Source: Roridomyces roridus (taxonomy: Eukaryota; Basidiomycota; Agaricomycetes; Agaricales; Mycenaceae). Taken from it: a DNA stretch of 64,000 nt. Positions 21,621-31,522 of the stretch are shown here, in pieces. The translations under genes and the position numbers were made by a program. The notes beneath the pieces were generated by a model. It did not search any database. It worked only from the letters and a program-made list of their open reading frames with translations, and was not told the DNA's origin. The DNA lies in NCBI GenBank assembly GCA_029378245.1, contig JARKIF010000002.1:248001-312000 (forward strand), written 5' to 3'. The stretch's first letter is position 1; each line of letters starts with the position of its first letter.

Positions 21621-22568
21621 GGACGGTTGTCGCACATTAAGACGAAGATGTCCACGTGTCGTTACCCGAGCGTGCAGCGTAAGCCTGGCCGTTGAGCCAT
21701 TTGACTCGGAAGCAGCCCAAAAGCAGCCACGGAGAAAATCGGGGAAGCCCTGGGAGAAAATCGCCGGGAGGGAGCCTGCTTTGCTGTTGTACACTGTATC
21801 TGTGAGGCTTCTTTCCATAAAGTATCTTCCCAGTCGTGTCGAGCTTTGGTCGAGCTTAAGAATCGAGATCGTGCCGAGAGGATCAGCGAGTCAGTGATCC
21901 CTCGGCGGTCCCACCCGCTCGCCTGAACGCGTTTATCGAGTGTTCGGTCTTGAGAAATGCGTTGGTCGAGAAACCGGATAAAAGGAGCCTCTTTGCCTCT
22001 CCTTTCGGATTTCGTCCCTCGAGGTCAGAAGGCGCGAGTTGATCGTGAGCGTTATTACATAGAGGCTGGCTTTCAAGTGGAGAAATGGAATTTGGATTGA
22101 TATAATATCCCAAGAATCAAGGCAAGAAGCAGTCGCTGAACGCCGTTTCCGCGGGCAGTGGTCGCAGGAAGAGAAAGAGTGATCGGTAACTGGATAGCAT
22201 TATGTAACGTGCCACACAACCGCAACACCCATCAGGTATGCATGCATCTTCGACCTAGAGCAACCTAACAAACCCCCATTCTCTGGCTTCTAGACCTGCC
22301 GAGCCAACGCACTCAGGCAGCCTCGGAGGACAAATCGACGGCGGACAAACTCGCTCTTGCGTTGAGCCCTGTTGAGCCGCCACCGTAAATGTAATGCCAA
22401 CATCATGCCCTTGGTGTGACCTCAAATCTTGGCCGACACTGCGCAGCACCCCCCTGGGGCGTTCTTTTTCTCGGGCTCTCACTGGAATCTCGGAAATGAT
22501 TCCCTCATTGCGGGATAAGAAACAGTTACAGTAATACAAGCTCTGCCAACTGCAGCTAAGTAAGTACT
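20906..22568. other. Duplicated flank (to about 21620) and unannotated spacer
   Basis: To about 21620 this is the upstream half of the inverted segmental duplicate and holds interrupted frames only. From 21620 to 22568, upstream of the terpene synthase 3' end, I find no gene, no tRNA and no recognisable repeat. Confidence 0.5.
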
Positions 22569-23802
22569 TCATAACGATCGTCCGAGGTAACTGAGCTTCA
22601 ATTCAATAGTCCTATCTTCCTGCACACAGCTCTTCAACCCGTATCTCGAAGTGTCCATACCCCAATACATGACACCCGTGCTGAAATAGCGGCACCACTG
22701 CACAAAGTTGCCCGTGTCTTTGCGGAGCGCGTTGTCGTCGGCACACATAATGTCGAGGTCATTGGCGGCAGCTTCAAATCGCGCCTTGGCCTCGGACATG
22801 ATCTTGATGCATTCCTCTGCGACGGCCTCCAGGGACCGTTCCTCGGGACGCATATTCAGCCAAAGTACGGGGATGATGTTCATGAGAGAGTGTTGGGCCT
22901 AAGGTATGTGGGTCAGTTTATTCTTGTACACGGACGGATGTATTCACAATCTCCTTGGGACACGAGTAGATGTCGTTCATGATCATGCTGATGACGGTGG
23001 TCTCCTCCCAGATCGCCCGCATGGCCTTGGACGTCATGATGCTCTCGGGCAGGCGGATGCGTAGGGCATAGTCTGTGATGGAAACCATCGGCAACACACC
23101 CACCGATCCGGTGCGAACTTTGAGGTACTCTTCAGTGCCAGGAATCCGTCCACCAACGCGCAGCTCGTGCTCGACCTCGACCTTGGTCATATAACCATCC
23201 AACTCCTTGTAAAAGCGGGTGCGCTGGATCTTGTCGGTGGACTTGCACAGGCCATCGCCGACGAAGCTGAACAGGCGCATATTGGGATGAATACTCGCAT
23301 CGGAGCCCTGCGGCTTCTCCTTGAGCCCCAGGCACTGCTGCACATACTCGCGGCTCTGCGCGTAGTACTCGCGCGCCTGCTCAGCATTGCGCGAGATGTT
23401 GGTGGTTCCCCCGTCCACCTCGTCATCCCATATCCATATCCACAACAGATACGCCGTGACCAGCATGAGCTCCTCCCACTCGGCGTCCGGATACCACAGC
23501 GCAATCTGGCTGGCAAAACCGGCGTCCTTCATTGCCGCTAGCCCTTTGGGATTCTGAAGGGCCCTTTCGAGCAGCACGTCAACGTACTGCTTCAGGTGCC
23601 GCTCGTGCTTGTTGGAGGCGCTCGGCCAGGTGGCGAACAGCCGCGGGATGCTCGGTAGCATCATCGTCTCGCCTTGCAACGTCGCAGCTACTGCCTCCAC
23701 GTCGACGTGGAAAGGTCCAGCCTGAGGCCTGTGAGCATCCTGCCCGGGGTTGAACACGATATCATTATCCGAGATGTGCGGCAAAGTACGGACCAGGGCC
23801 AT
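22569..23802 (-). CDS. Class I sesquiterpene synthase
   Basis: Two exons, 22948-23802 and 22569-22898, with a 49-nt intron (donor GTGAAT); 394 aa, the normal size for fungal sesquiterpene synthases. The aspartate-rich motif is D126-D-E-V-D130 (WDDEVD) and the second metal motif is N276-D-I-Y-S-C-P-K-E284, satisfying NDxxSxxxE. A C-terminal RY pair (DTSRYG) lies near the end, as expected. Both motifs coordinate three Mg2+ to ionise farnesyl diphosphate; the product cannot be predicted from sequence. A TATA-like element lies about 65 bp upstream of the ATG. No P450, oxidoreductase or transporter lies nearby in the window; the nearest regulator-type gene is the Zn2Cys6 factor at 29425-31522. Confidence 0.95.
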
Positions 23803-23865
23803 CGAATGGTCAAGTCACTGGGGAAACGGCAACAAAGGAATGCCGCTGAACCATGACCGCTGCAG

Positions 23866-23873
23866 CTTAAATA
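23866..23873 (-). promoter_or_regulatory. TATA-like element of the terpene synthase gene
   Basis: TATTTAAG on the - strand, 64-71 bp upstream of the start codon at 23802. Position and sequence fit a TATA box; function is inferred. Confidence 0.5.
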
Positions 23874-24968
23874 GTGAGATGCCAGGACCCGTGATAATCC
23901 CCCCAAGAGGTCGGATCCGAAAATCGGCCCCTCCAAGCTTTTTGTCTGGACCGCATTGTAACCCCTAAAATTTGACCATTTTTCGTCCGGATCGCGCTCT
24001 GACCCCGTAAAATCCCTAAAATCGCAAAAAATCGCAAAAAATAATAATAATCTGGGGCTCTATTGGGATTGCTAGGAAGCCACATCGTTGTCTTCGTCTA
24101 CCTCCGTAACACTGATATTCGATTTCCCCTTTCGTCGCACCGTATGAAAAGATTATGTAGATGATATTCTGTATACAATAACTGTAAAATGACAGGGTGT
24201 GCCCCTTTCCACTCAGTTACACGCCGCCCGCTGCAAGCAATGCCAAGCACCGCCCCCCGCCGCATCCACCGCCGCATGATCTTGTCCGACTCTGATCTGA
24301 GTTGTTGACCCCTGCCAAGTCCTTGTTCGGACTGCCAATCCGAGCTCGTCTACCTCGAGTCCGGATTCTGAACTCACTTCCAGCTCAGATGATCGATTTT
24401 TTGTCCGGATTGTTGATCAAACCTCGGATCAGTATAATCACGGGTCCTAGTATCTTGAACACTATCTTGGCTGCAGCATAAGAAAGTAGATTGCTGTAAA
24501 GGATTCATGCTCATCCGAGTCTTTCTTACAGCGGACTTCATCTTGTTATCAAACGAGAAGAGAATGAGTGACTCTGAGATGAATACCGCAAGTACCTCAA
24601 TCAAACTTCCGGCTTGTTCGATGGAGCACCAGCTCAACTTCGAATTGGAGTAGGGCACTGTTCCTTCGACCCATTTCAGCGTGCGAGGCTTCACAAGCGC
24701 ATGCGCAATGATGTCGCCTTGCACAAGCTGAGAGAGGGTGGTGCGGCTAGAAGGACCTACCGGGATTCTTTCATTTGGGCCTATCATCGCAGACCCGAAC
24801 CACCTTGAGTAGAAGTGCATTCGTCGTCGAGGATGCGGACAACAAGAGGTTCGCCATCCTTCCGTCCGAGTCGGCCGTCGACTGGAAAGCGGCATTCGGG
24901 CCTACTACAGAGTTCAGTACATACAATGAGCAGTTATACAACGCCAAGTGCGTATCGGAAAAGAGGAC
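23874..24968. other. Intergenic region with simple A/T-rich repeats
   Basis: Around 24009-24052 there are iterated aaaatcgc units followed by (aat)n. GC-rich cgcc runs occur near 24230-24290. A 173-codon - strand ORF at 24374-24895 shows no domain resemblance and is not called. Confidence 0.5.
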
Positions 24969-25820
24969 CTAGTCGACGTTCTGCTCCATGAGCTCATCCG
25001 ATCGGTTCTTCACTTCGTCGGGCTCGAAAATATCCTGCACCGTCACAGCCCCTTGCGCCGCGACCCAAGCAACCTTCTCCTCCTCCGACAAATCACAGCG
25101 AACCTTCTCCAATTCCTTCGTCTGTTCGAGGACGTTCGGATCTCCCGGCTGAAGGGCCAACGCTTTTTCGTATTCTTCCGCCGCCTTGTCCCAATCTCCC
25201 AAGAAAAAGTGGCCTTGACCGCGACGGAAGTGGGCCTTGGCGAGGTTGTAGTCTCCCCTCTCGATGGCATTGGACACGTCCTCGACGGCTCTTGTATACA
25301 ACTTCAGCTCTAAAGGGCAGAAATTCAGTAACGACCGAAGGAAAATGGGAGAAAATAACGACGCACTCAACGCGACCGCCGCCCTATTCAGCCAATACAA
25401 CGGTTCGTGCGAAGACAAGCGAATGCACGTCGAATAAATCACGTAGGCAGTCTTGTACTCGCCATTCCGAAACGCGTCATTCCCTTTCACCTTCAAACCA
25501 GCGCTCTTCTTATCCGCAGCAGCCCACTCGCGTTTCTCGCGCAAAATCTGTTCATCGAGAGTCTCCCCAGTCCGGGCGCGTTCGGCTTCATCGTCTTGCA
25601 TCATCTGTAGCATATGCTGGAGCTTTTCGGGACTTTGAAACATCGAGCTGAGGTTGCCCATGGGGCTCGTGCCAGCGGCGATACGCTCCATGAGGCCTCG
25701 AGCGGCATCGTCGCCGGGATATTCAAGGGACGCTTTTTGCCGGCCTTAGGGATGAGCCTTGGAGAGGTTACTTGACCTACCGGGGTCGTATGGATTCAAT
25801 CTGTCGCCAGGCTTGAACAT
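24969..25820 (-). CDS. TPR co-chaperone-like protein
   Basis: Three exons, 25781-25820, 25367-25744 and 24969-25309, give 252 aa. The N-terminus (MFKPGDRLNPYDPG) and LQHMLQMMQDDEAERARTGE are followed by a TPR triplet: LKVKGNDAFRNGEYKTAYVI, LYWLNRAAVALKLKLYTRAV, then YNLAKAHFRRGQGHFFLGDW and KAAEEYEKALALQPGDPNVL. Such K/N/R-rich three-TPR domains form carboxylate clamps that bind the EEVD tails of Hsp70/Hsp90; this protein resembles the TTC1/STIP1 class without a clear one-to-one orthologue. The first intron is only 36 nt, unusually short for the window, yet gives the correct frame. Cytosolic chaperone partner is the most likely role. Confidence 0.88.
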
Positions 25821-26173
25821 GGTAAGAAATCGGGTGGGTGGAGAAGAACAAAGAGTCCAAACACAGCCACAACTCATCATGGGAAGTTCGGATTTGCTTC
25901 ACATCCGGTCTTCGTCTGGCAGTCTGATGCATTCCGTTCGCTCGCACTCCATTATGCTCCATTGCACGAAATAGAAGCTAGGGTTGAAAGAGACGGTGAT
26001 GTTAAATTCGAGAGGTGTCTCCGACTCTGGTAGGTCTTTTGAATTCATCAGTTAGTTCGGGCACTAGCACAACACCAAGTGCTTAGGGATATCGCGAAAC
26101 CCGGCTCAATAGTGCTCCTTGGCACCTTCTGCAGATGGGATGGCCAAAAAGAGTACCAGAGAGGCTGGTTTCA
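25821..26173. other. Spacer between TPR co-chaperone gene and tRNA
   Basis: About 350 bp comprising the promoter of the - strand gene at 25820 and the 3' flank of the tRNA. No other feature is seen. Confidence 0.5.
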
Positions 26174-26293
26174 CGACACTGGCATGATTCGAACATGCGC
26201 CCAACAAGTGGAACAGATAGATAAATGGCCGAGTGCTTAATGTGCTTGGCCAATTATTCTAATCTGTCGCGTTAACCACTCCGCCACAGTGCC
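26174..26293 (-). tRNA. tRNA-Ser(AGA) with a 38-nt intron
   Basis: On the - strand: acceptor stem GGCACTG pairs with CAGTGTC (one G.T pair), discriminator G; D arm GCG-GAGTGGTTAA-CGC; anticodon stem ACAGA/TCTGT; T arm GCATG-TTCGAAT-CATGC. The long variable arm (CCACTTGTTGG) is diagnostic of a class II tRNA. Anticodon AGA is at 26258-26260, reading serine UCU/UCC (as IGA). The 38-nt intron (26219-26256) interrupts after position 37, the canonical site for nuclear tRNA splicing endonuclease. No CCA is encoded, as expected in eukaryotes. Confidence 0.9.
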
Positions 26294-26855
26294 TTGGGGG
26301 GCTGGAATCCAGAGAACTCACGGCAGGAAGGTCATGGTTTGTCCCGTTGGAAGTAACTTGAACGACTCAACGGCAGCGGACAGCGGACACGTCTTCTAAA
26401 TACCACTCATTAATGTCAGATTCCTGCTGGGCAGGTGTTGTACCCTTCTGCTTTTCAACTTGCCGTCTCTTGACTCGGAGTTGGCTGGTTCGTTCATATC
26501 CGTTGGAGTTCCGTAGAATCCTTTCGACTACCTTTCCCGGACCGGTGTTCTGAATCAGGATGCGGTCGACTCCGAATTAATGTCAGATTGTCGAGAAGCT
26601 ACTGGTGGAGTACTTAGAACTTGAACATGGTGGAGCGGAGAAGAAGGTGTGATCTGATCTTTACACCGCCACATACGCGCTTGTTCCGCTCCATCATCAT
26701 CTCAGCTCGCCCGACTCCACAGATCGGGGAAACTCGCATTCTGGTCTACCGGCAACCTTGGCTATCTGTCAGTGATACCCGGAAGAGCTTCACCCGGTCC
26801 CTTGATTTTTTTTTTCCACCGAGTTTCCTTTGACACGAAAAGATAGTCTGCCGCC
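26294..26855. other. Intergenic region upstream of the methyltransferase gene
   Basis: 562 bp without a recognisable gene. An aattaatgtcagatt block appears twice (near 26408-26424 and 26575-26590), a short direct repeat of unknown meaning. A T-tract (gatttttttttttcc) lies near 26802-26818, shortly before the ATG at 26856. Confidence 0.45.
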
Positions 26856-28101
26856 ATGTCCATGTTCGATTTTGGAATCCAAGACGACGCTACCGATAAT
26901 CCCGAAATCGTCGCACCAACAGCGGCAGCTGCACCAAAAACTGTGCAGCTAGAACCATTCGCACAGCTCGACTTGTCTCAGCTCGTCAGTGTGGCTCGCT
27001 TTCTATCCCAATCACAGGTATTGAACCACCAAGATCAGCTCGATTCACTTCCGCCTCTCATCTCTTTTTCTCCGTTACCCATCCGTCTTTGGGCTGGAGG
27101 CCGGGATAACATCACGCTATCCTCGGCAGAGATCTATTCGATGCGCGATTCCAACTCATCTCGGAGGGTCACGGCGATGAATCCTCCGGTCGAGACCTAC
27201 GCCCTCCTACTGCGGCTCTAGGGTTCTTGGACGCCCCGTCCGACCTCGTCCCAGGTGTCTACGAAGGCGGATTGAAAACCTGGGAATGCAGCCTCGATCT
27301 GGTGGGGTACCTAGACTCCCTCGATCTGCATTTCTCGGGGAAACGTATCTTGGAGGTCAGTACAGTCGATCGAGACGCTCAAGTTAATTGACAATGAAAT
27401 GAACTCAGATCGGGTGCGGAACGGGTATACCCTCCGTGTTCATTCTCCATCGCCTGTTTGGTGGAGACTCGACCTCGACTTCCGAAACGCATGTTCACCT
27501 GCAAGATTACAACGCGTCGGTTTTGGAGCTCATCACTCTGCCCAATATTCTCCTCGCTTGGTGTACGTTTTTTCAAATCCGAAAATTCTTCTCTCATTTT
27601 TGATCGTCAGATATGTCACCAGCCTCGCAAGAATACCGTTCTTCAGAATCAGAACCTGACACGGAATACCCACCAACCGAACCAACAGCCTCAGGCGAAC
27701 TGCCCCTAACACCCACGCTCAAAGCGGCGTTCGTAGCATCGCTCTCAAAATACGGGATCAAACTAACATTTTCCTCCGGCGCATGGGGATCGCTCCACGC
27801 GCACCTGGAATCCACAAGCGAACCTACGTACGACGTCGTGGTGACCTCCGAGACGATATACCGCACCGAGTCACTTCACGCCTTGATCGAACTTCTCCAT
27901 CGCGTTAGTGGCCCGAACACAATGTGTCTGGTCGCCGCGAAGGTGCTGTACTTTGGCGTCGGCGGTGGCGTTTCCGAGTTTTCGGCCGCTCTGCAGTCGA
28001 AAGCCATCATCGAGGCACGGTGTGCTGGGAAGGCCGAGTCCGTTTGGGACCGCAAGATAGGCGTGGGGAGGAAGATACTGCGAATAGAGTGGGAGGCGTG
28101 A
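26856..28101 (+). CDS. METTL18/Hpm1-like protein-histidine N-methyltransferase
   Basis: The ATG at 26856 (ccgccATGt) begins MSMFDFGIQDDATDNPEI. Conserved family blocks follow: DLFDARFQLISEG, SDLVPGVYEGGLKTWECSLD, the SAM-binding loop IGCGTGIPSVFILHRLF, VHLQDYNASVLELITLPNIL and a C-terminus with YDVVVTSETIYRTESLHALI. Introns at 27356-27408 and 27563-27610 are clear. The first part is problematic: to reach DLFDARF the frame must shift between about 27055 and 27130, either through an intron with a weak donor (near 27072, GTTACC, to the cggcag acceptor near 27127) or through a real frameshift. A 33-nt 3n intron candidate also exists at 26986. In yeast Hpm1 methylates a histidine of ribosomal protein L3 (METTL18 in animals). 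Family assignment is strong; exon 1-2 structure is uncertain. Confidence 0.85.
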
Positions 28102-29424
28102 ATTCTATTACGCGCATGTGGACTCGGACGCGGTTGCTAGGATGGATCGTGTGTGCGTTTCTTCTGCGCCATACGTACGCTAAAATCGACGGTCCCGCAG
28201 CACTTCTCTCGGCAGTTGTTGTTGTTGTCCTATTCCTGTTCCAAATCCTATCCCACCGTCGGCTTGTACTTGGGTTTACATACCACACTCCGCAGCAGCC
28301 AACCCAGCCATCTTAATCTGTACCATCCATTCATCTTGATTCTTGATTCTTGACCGGTACCATTATCCTCACGAAACTAAACTAAGCATGCGAGTCCTAG
28401 GGTGCTGTGCAAAAAAAAGGTAATCTATCATCGTACAAAGACAGTTGGATAGATTCAATCACTCGCCGTCTGAATTCGAATTCGGTGCCCCTGTCCAGGG
28501 CTGTGTGTGTTCCGTTGGGCAATGACAGCTGCTATACGCGCCCTCAAACAAGCTTGAAATCTTCTCCACGATGCGGGCTATGCATGCATTCATCAGTGGC
28601 ACCAATATCATCTTTCAATCCACAGTTATCCGACGAAACATCCAAGGAACAGCTCCCTCGAAATCGCAAGAGGAGCATTGCGTTAATTTTAAAGTAGCAA
28701 TCGCGGGGCCGCCGCGCCCAAGGCCCAAGTGTATGTGTGTACAATCTGTACGTGCAACGTGAAAGAGAAGAAGCAATGATGCAAGGCGAGCCAGCGAGCG
28801 GGGGGAGGGTAGACTAAGTACCCTAGCGAATAGCAAAGCAAGTATGTAACGATATTATAGTAAGAAGAATAAGTATAGCGAACAAAGTGAATACAGAAGA
28901 GTCCTTTTGAGTTTTGTTGTCCGAGCAAAGTCCAGGGTAGGTACCGTATCAAGGTAGCTGAAGAAATACAGTGCTGAATTAGTTAATTTTTGGTGTCCGT
29001 GAGGGTCAAGGCACCCATAGTCCGAGATAGTCCATGAATCTAAGTCCATCCGTGCTCGTAAAGTGTGCATGAGATCGTAAATGAGCGTGGTAGGTAGGAA
29101 AGAACAGAAACGTCCAAGCGTCCAAAGAAGGCATAGCAAAACGTCCACAACAATGTCCGATGAAATGCAAAAGGGAAAGGAATGTCACAGTGAAAGGAGC
29201 GAATGCGAAGGATGAAAAAGGGTCCGAATGTCCACGCTAAACCGTAGCAATGCAGGCAATAGTCCGAAAAAAGCGACAGCAGCCTCCAAGGCGTGTGTGC
29301 GGTGGAGAGCCAGTCCGAGTCGAAGGTCGAAGCGAGGCCGGCCGGTGGGTGCTCGATCAAGAGGAGAGGAAATGTCATGGTCATCTCCGGGAAGACGTGT
29401 AATCGTCGTCGTCGATGTCGATGC
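28102..29424. other. Intergenic region, no gene supported
   Basis: 1.3 kb between the 3' ends of two convergent genes, more A/T-rich than the surroundings. Several - strand ORFs (28544-29384) overlap in all frames and look like random open frames in low-complexity sequence. No RNA gene or transposon sequence is recognised. Confidence 0.5.
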
Positions 29425-31522
29425 CTATAGCTCAGCCAACCGTTTCTGGATTTTCGCGGCAGACATGCCTGAAAGAATACTCAGCGACACCCACACAACG
29501 ACAGGAGCCAGCGACATACCTAGAAGCGGAAATCTTGACGCCAGGTTGGCCATGGCATATAGGATCGTCCCGAGCTCGTTGCGGACGTCGGCGGCGTTCA
29601 TGGGCGGCCACGACGTGCTGATGGTGGCCATCTCACGGACAAGAGTATCCGCGGCTGACGTCCAACAAGGCTGCAGCACGTAAGTCAGTTTCGATCGCAG
29701 GCAATAAGTATGGCACGCACGCCCAAGATCGGATCGAGGTAAGCAAAGTCGGAATCCGTAATGTGCGTTATTATAGAGCCGCACGCCCTAGCGGCGCGCG
29801 AACACTTGTCATAAGACACAGGGTCGTCAGGGGCGAAGGGCTGGTAGAGGTGTATCAAGGCGGCATGCGCAAGCGTGTGCACCGTCAAGAGCATAGGCCG
29901 TTCCTCCGAGCTCGTGAGCGAGTGCAGCGACGGCAGGGTCGCGACAAACGCAGTGATCGTGAGCTCGAGGTCATGGATCTCCTGACGGAAGCTATCCGAA
30001 GGCTCAACTCCTAGGGGATGGGATGAGGGGTCAGCCAGCCGGGGGAAACGACAAATGAGACATACGTGAATTCCAGCTGGTGGACAGAGTATCGGCGCGC
30101 TCGAAGAGCGCAGAGGCTTTGGCGCGCAAGGCTGGAGTGGAGTAGCCATCGACAGCTACATCTCCCTCAAAGAACGATTTAATCGTTTGAAAGTTAACAC
30201 CCGAGCTTGGTTGGCCCTGAGGGAAAGAGTCAGACCATTAGTTGGCGATCGTATGGACAAGACTTGCCGCCTCGTAATCCGAAATGTCCATCGGCCAGGG
30301 GCAGTTGATTGAGCTCCACGCCTGAGGCCCGTCCGGAATGACGATCGGTTTGCGCAGCGCCACCGACCAGCACCGGTCGAGGTTATACACTTGCCAAAAC
30401 GCCAGAATCCGCTCGCCTTGCCGGAGATCGGTCTTGAAAGGCTTGGAATCGTCGCCGACCGACGGCCAGATCGTCATCTCGCCCGCATGGAGACCACATT
30501 GGACGGCCAGGGCCGCAGCAGCGCTGGCATGGTAGCTGCCCTCCAGGTACCGGCCGTTGGCGAGGAAGTACTGAGAAAGAAGGCACGAGGCCTGCACGAG
30601 GTCCACTGTCTTGTCGCCTTCCCGAAGCCCATCGCGAAGACCGTCGAGGGACAGGGAAAGGTAGTGCTCCTCGTGTTGGCAGAGAGGCTCCGGTCGCGAG
30701 ATGAAGCACGCCCAAAGGAAGATGGCGTTCATGAATGCCGGGTGACGCTGCTCGGAGAGTGGTCGATTGAGACTGTCTCGTAGCCGCCCCATGCTGACCT
30801 CCAGACCACACTGGTGACGGTGAGGTGAGAAGATTTCCAAGCTGGGAAGAAAGGTGAGAACATGACACGGTCAATGAGGGAAGAGAACGTACAGCATCGC
30901 AGCGAGGTCCACTGGAGGCTGGATCAACTGCGGTTCTTGGAAAAAGGCATCGGGGCTGAACAGTGGCGGCGAGGCGGACGGCAAGTGGCTCCAAGATTCT
31001 TCCGGCGAGTGCGTGGACTCTGTGCACGATGGTCAGCTAACGAGAATACATAGATGGTTGTCGTACGCACCAGATGGGAAAGGAGAGTGGCCTGTCGAGT
31101 CGTAGGACGACGACGGCGGTGACTCGGAAAACCCTCGCAGATGAGGGTCGTGCAGAGTTACCGCGGGTGAAATGTAGTCGGGGTCCTCGAGCTCTCGGAC
31201 CCTGTGTTCCAGACGAACAATGGTCTCGCGGAGGAGTTGGGTCCGCGTCTTGCCTTTTCCATCGTCGTACTCGCAGCTGTCGCCCTTCTTCGCCCGGCTA
31301 CATTGCTGACACGCGGGCTTGGCGCCGTCGCATCTCTGAGGGAGTGGTCAGGATAGATCTTGGATGAACTCGAAAAGTAGGGCACCATTTTCCGTTTCCT
31401 GAATCATGAGATGTTAGCCTCCGTTCCAAAGAAGGACTGGACGCGACGTACCTGCATCTTAAGCATGCCTTCCCCCTTTGTAACGTTCCGGGTGTGTCCG
31501 CGGGTAAAGTTTTGTTGGCCAT
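29425..31522 (-). CDS. Zn2Cys6 fungal-specific transcription factor
   Basis: Nine exons join in frame to 564 aa: 31452-31522, 31386-31398, 31071-31335, 30893-31019, 30259-30841, 30066-30216, 29721-30010, 29520-29670, 29425-29468. The zinc cluster spans three exons: CLRC-R, then KRKM from a 13-nt micro-exon, then RCDGAKPACQQCSRAKKGDSC. A linker and short coiled coil follow (TQLLRETIVRLEHRVREL), then the fungal_trans middle homology region (LSEQRHPAFMNAIFLWACFI, ILAFWQVYNLDRCWSVAL near 300-345). The C-terminus ends AAKIQKRLAEL. Such proteins bind CGG-type half-sites and often control metabolic genes; targets are unknown. It is the nearest regulator to the terpene synthase (about 5.6 kb away), but housekeeping genes lie between. 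The 30258 donor (GTCCAT) is weak; the other junctions are good. Confidence 0.92.

Noticed and set aside
24009..24052. Iterated aaaatcgc units considered as a CRISPR-like or centromeric repeat
   Set aside because: Only a few short A/T-rich units with no spacers; ordinary simple sequence.
24374..24895. 173-codon - strand ORF
   Set aside because: No domain, biased Ser/Arg composition, no splice-linked partner and no paralogue in the window.
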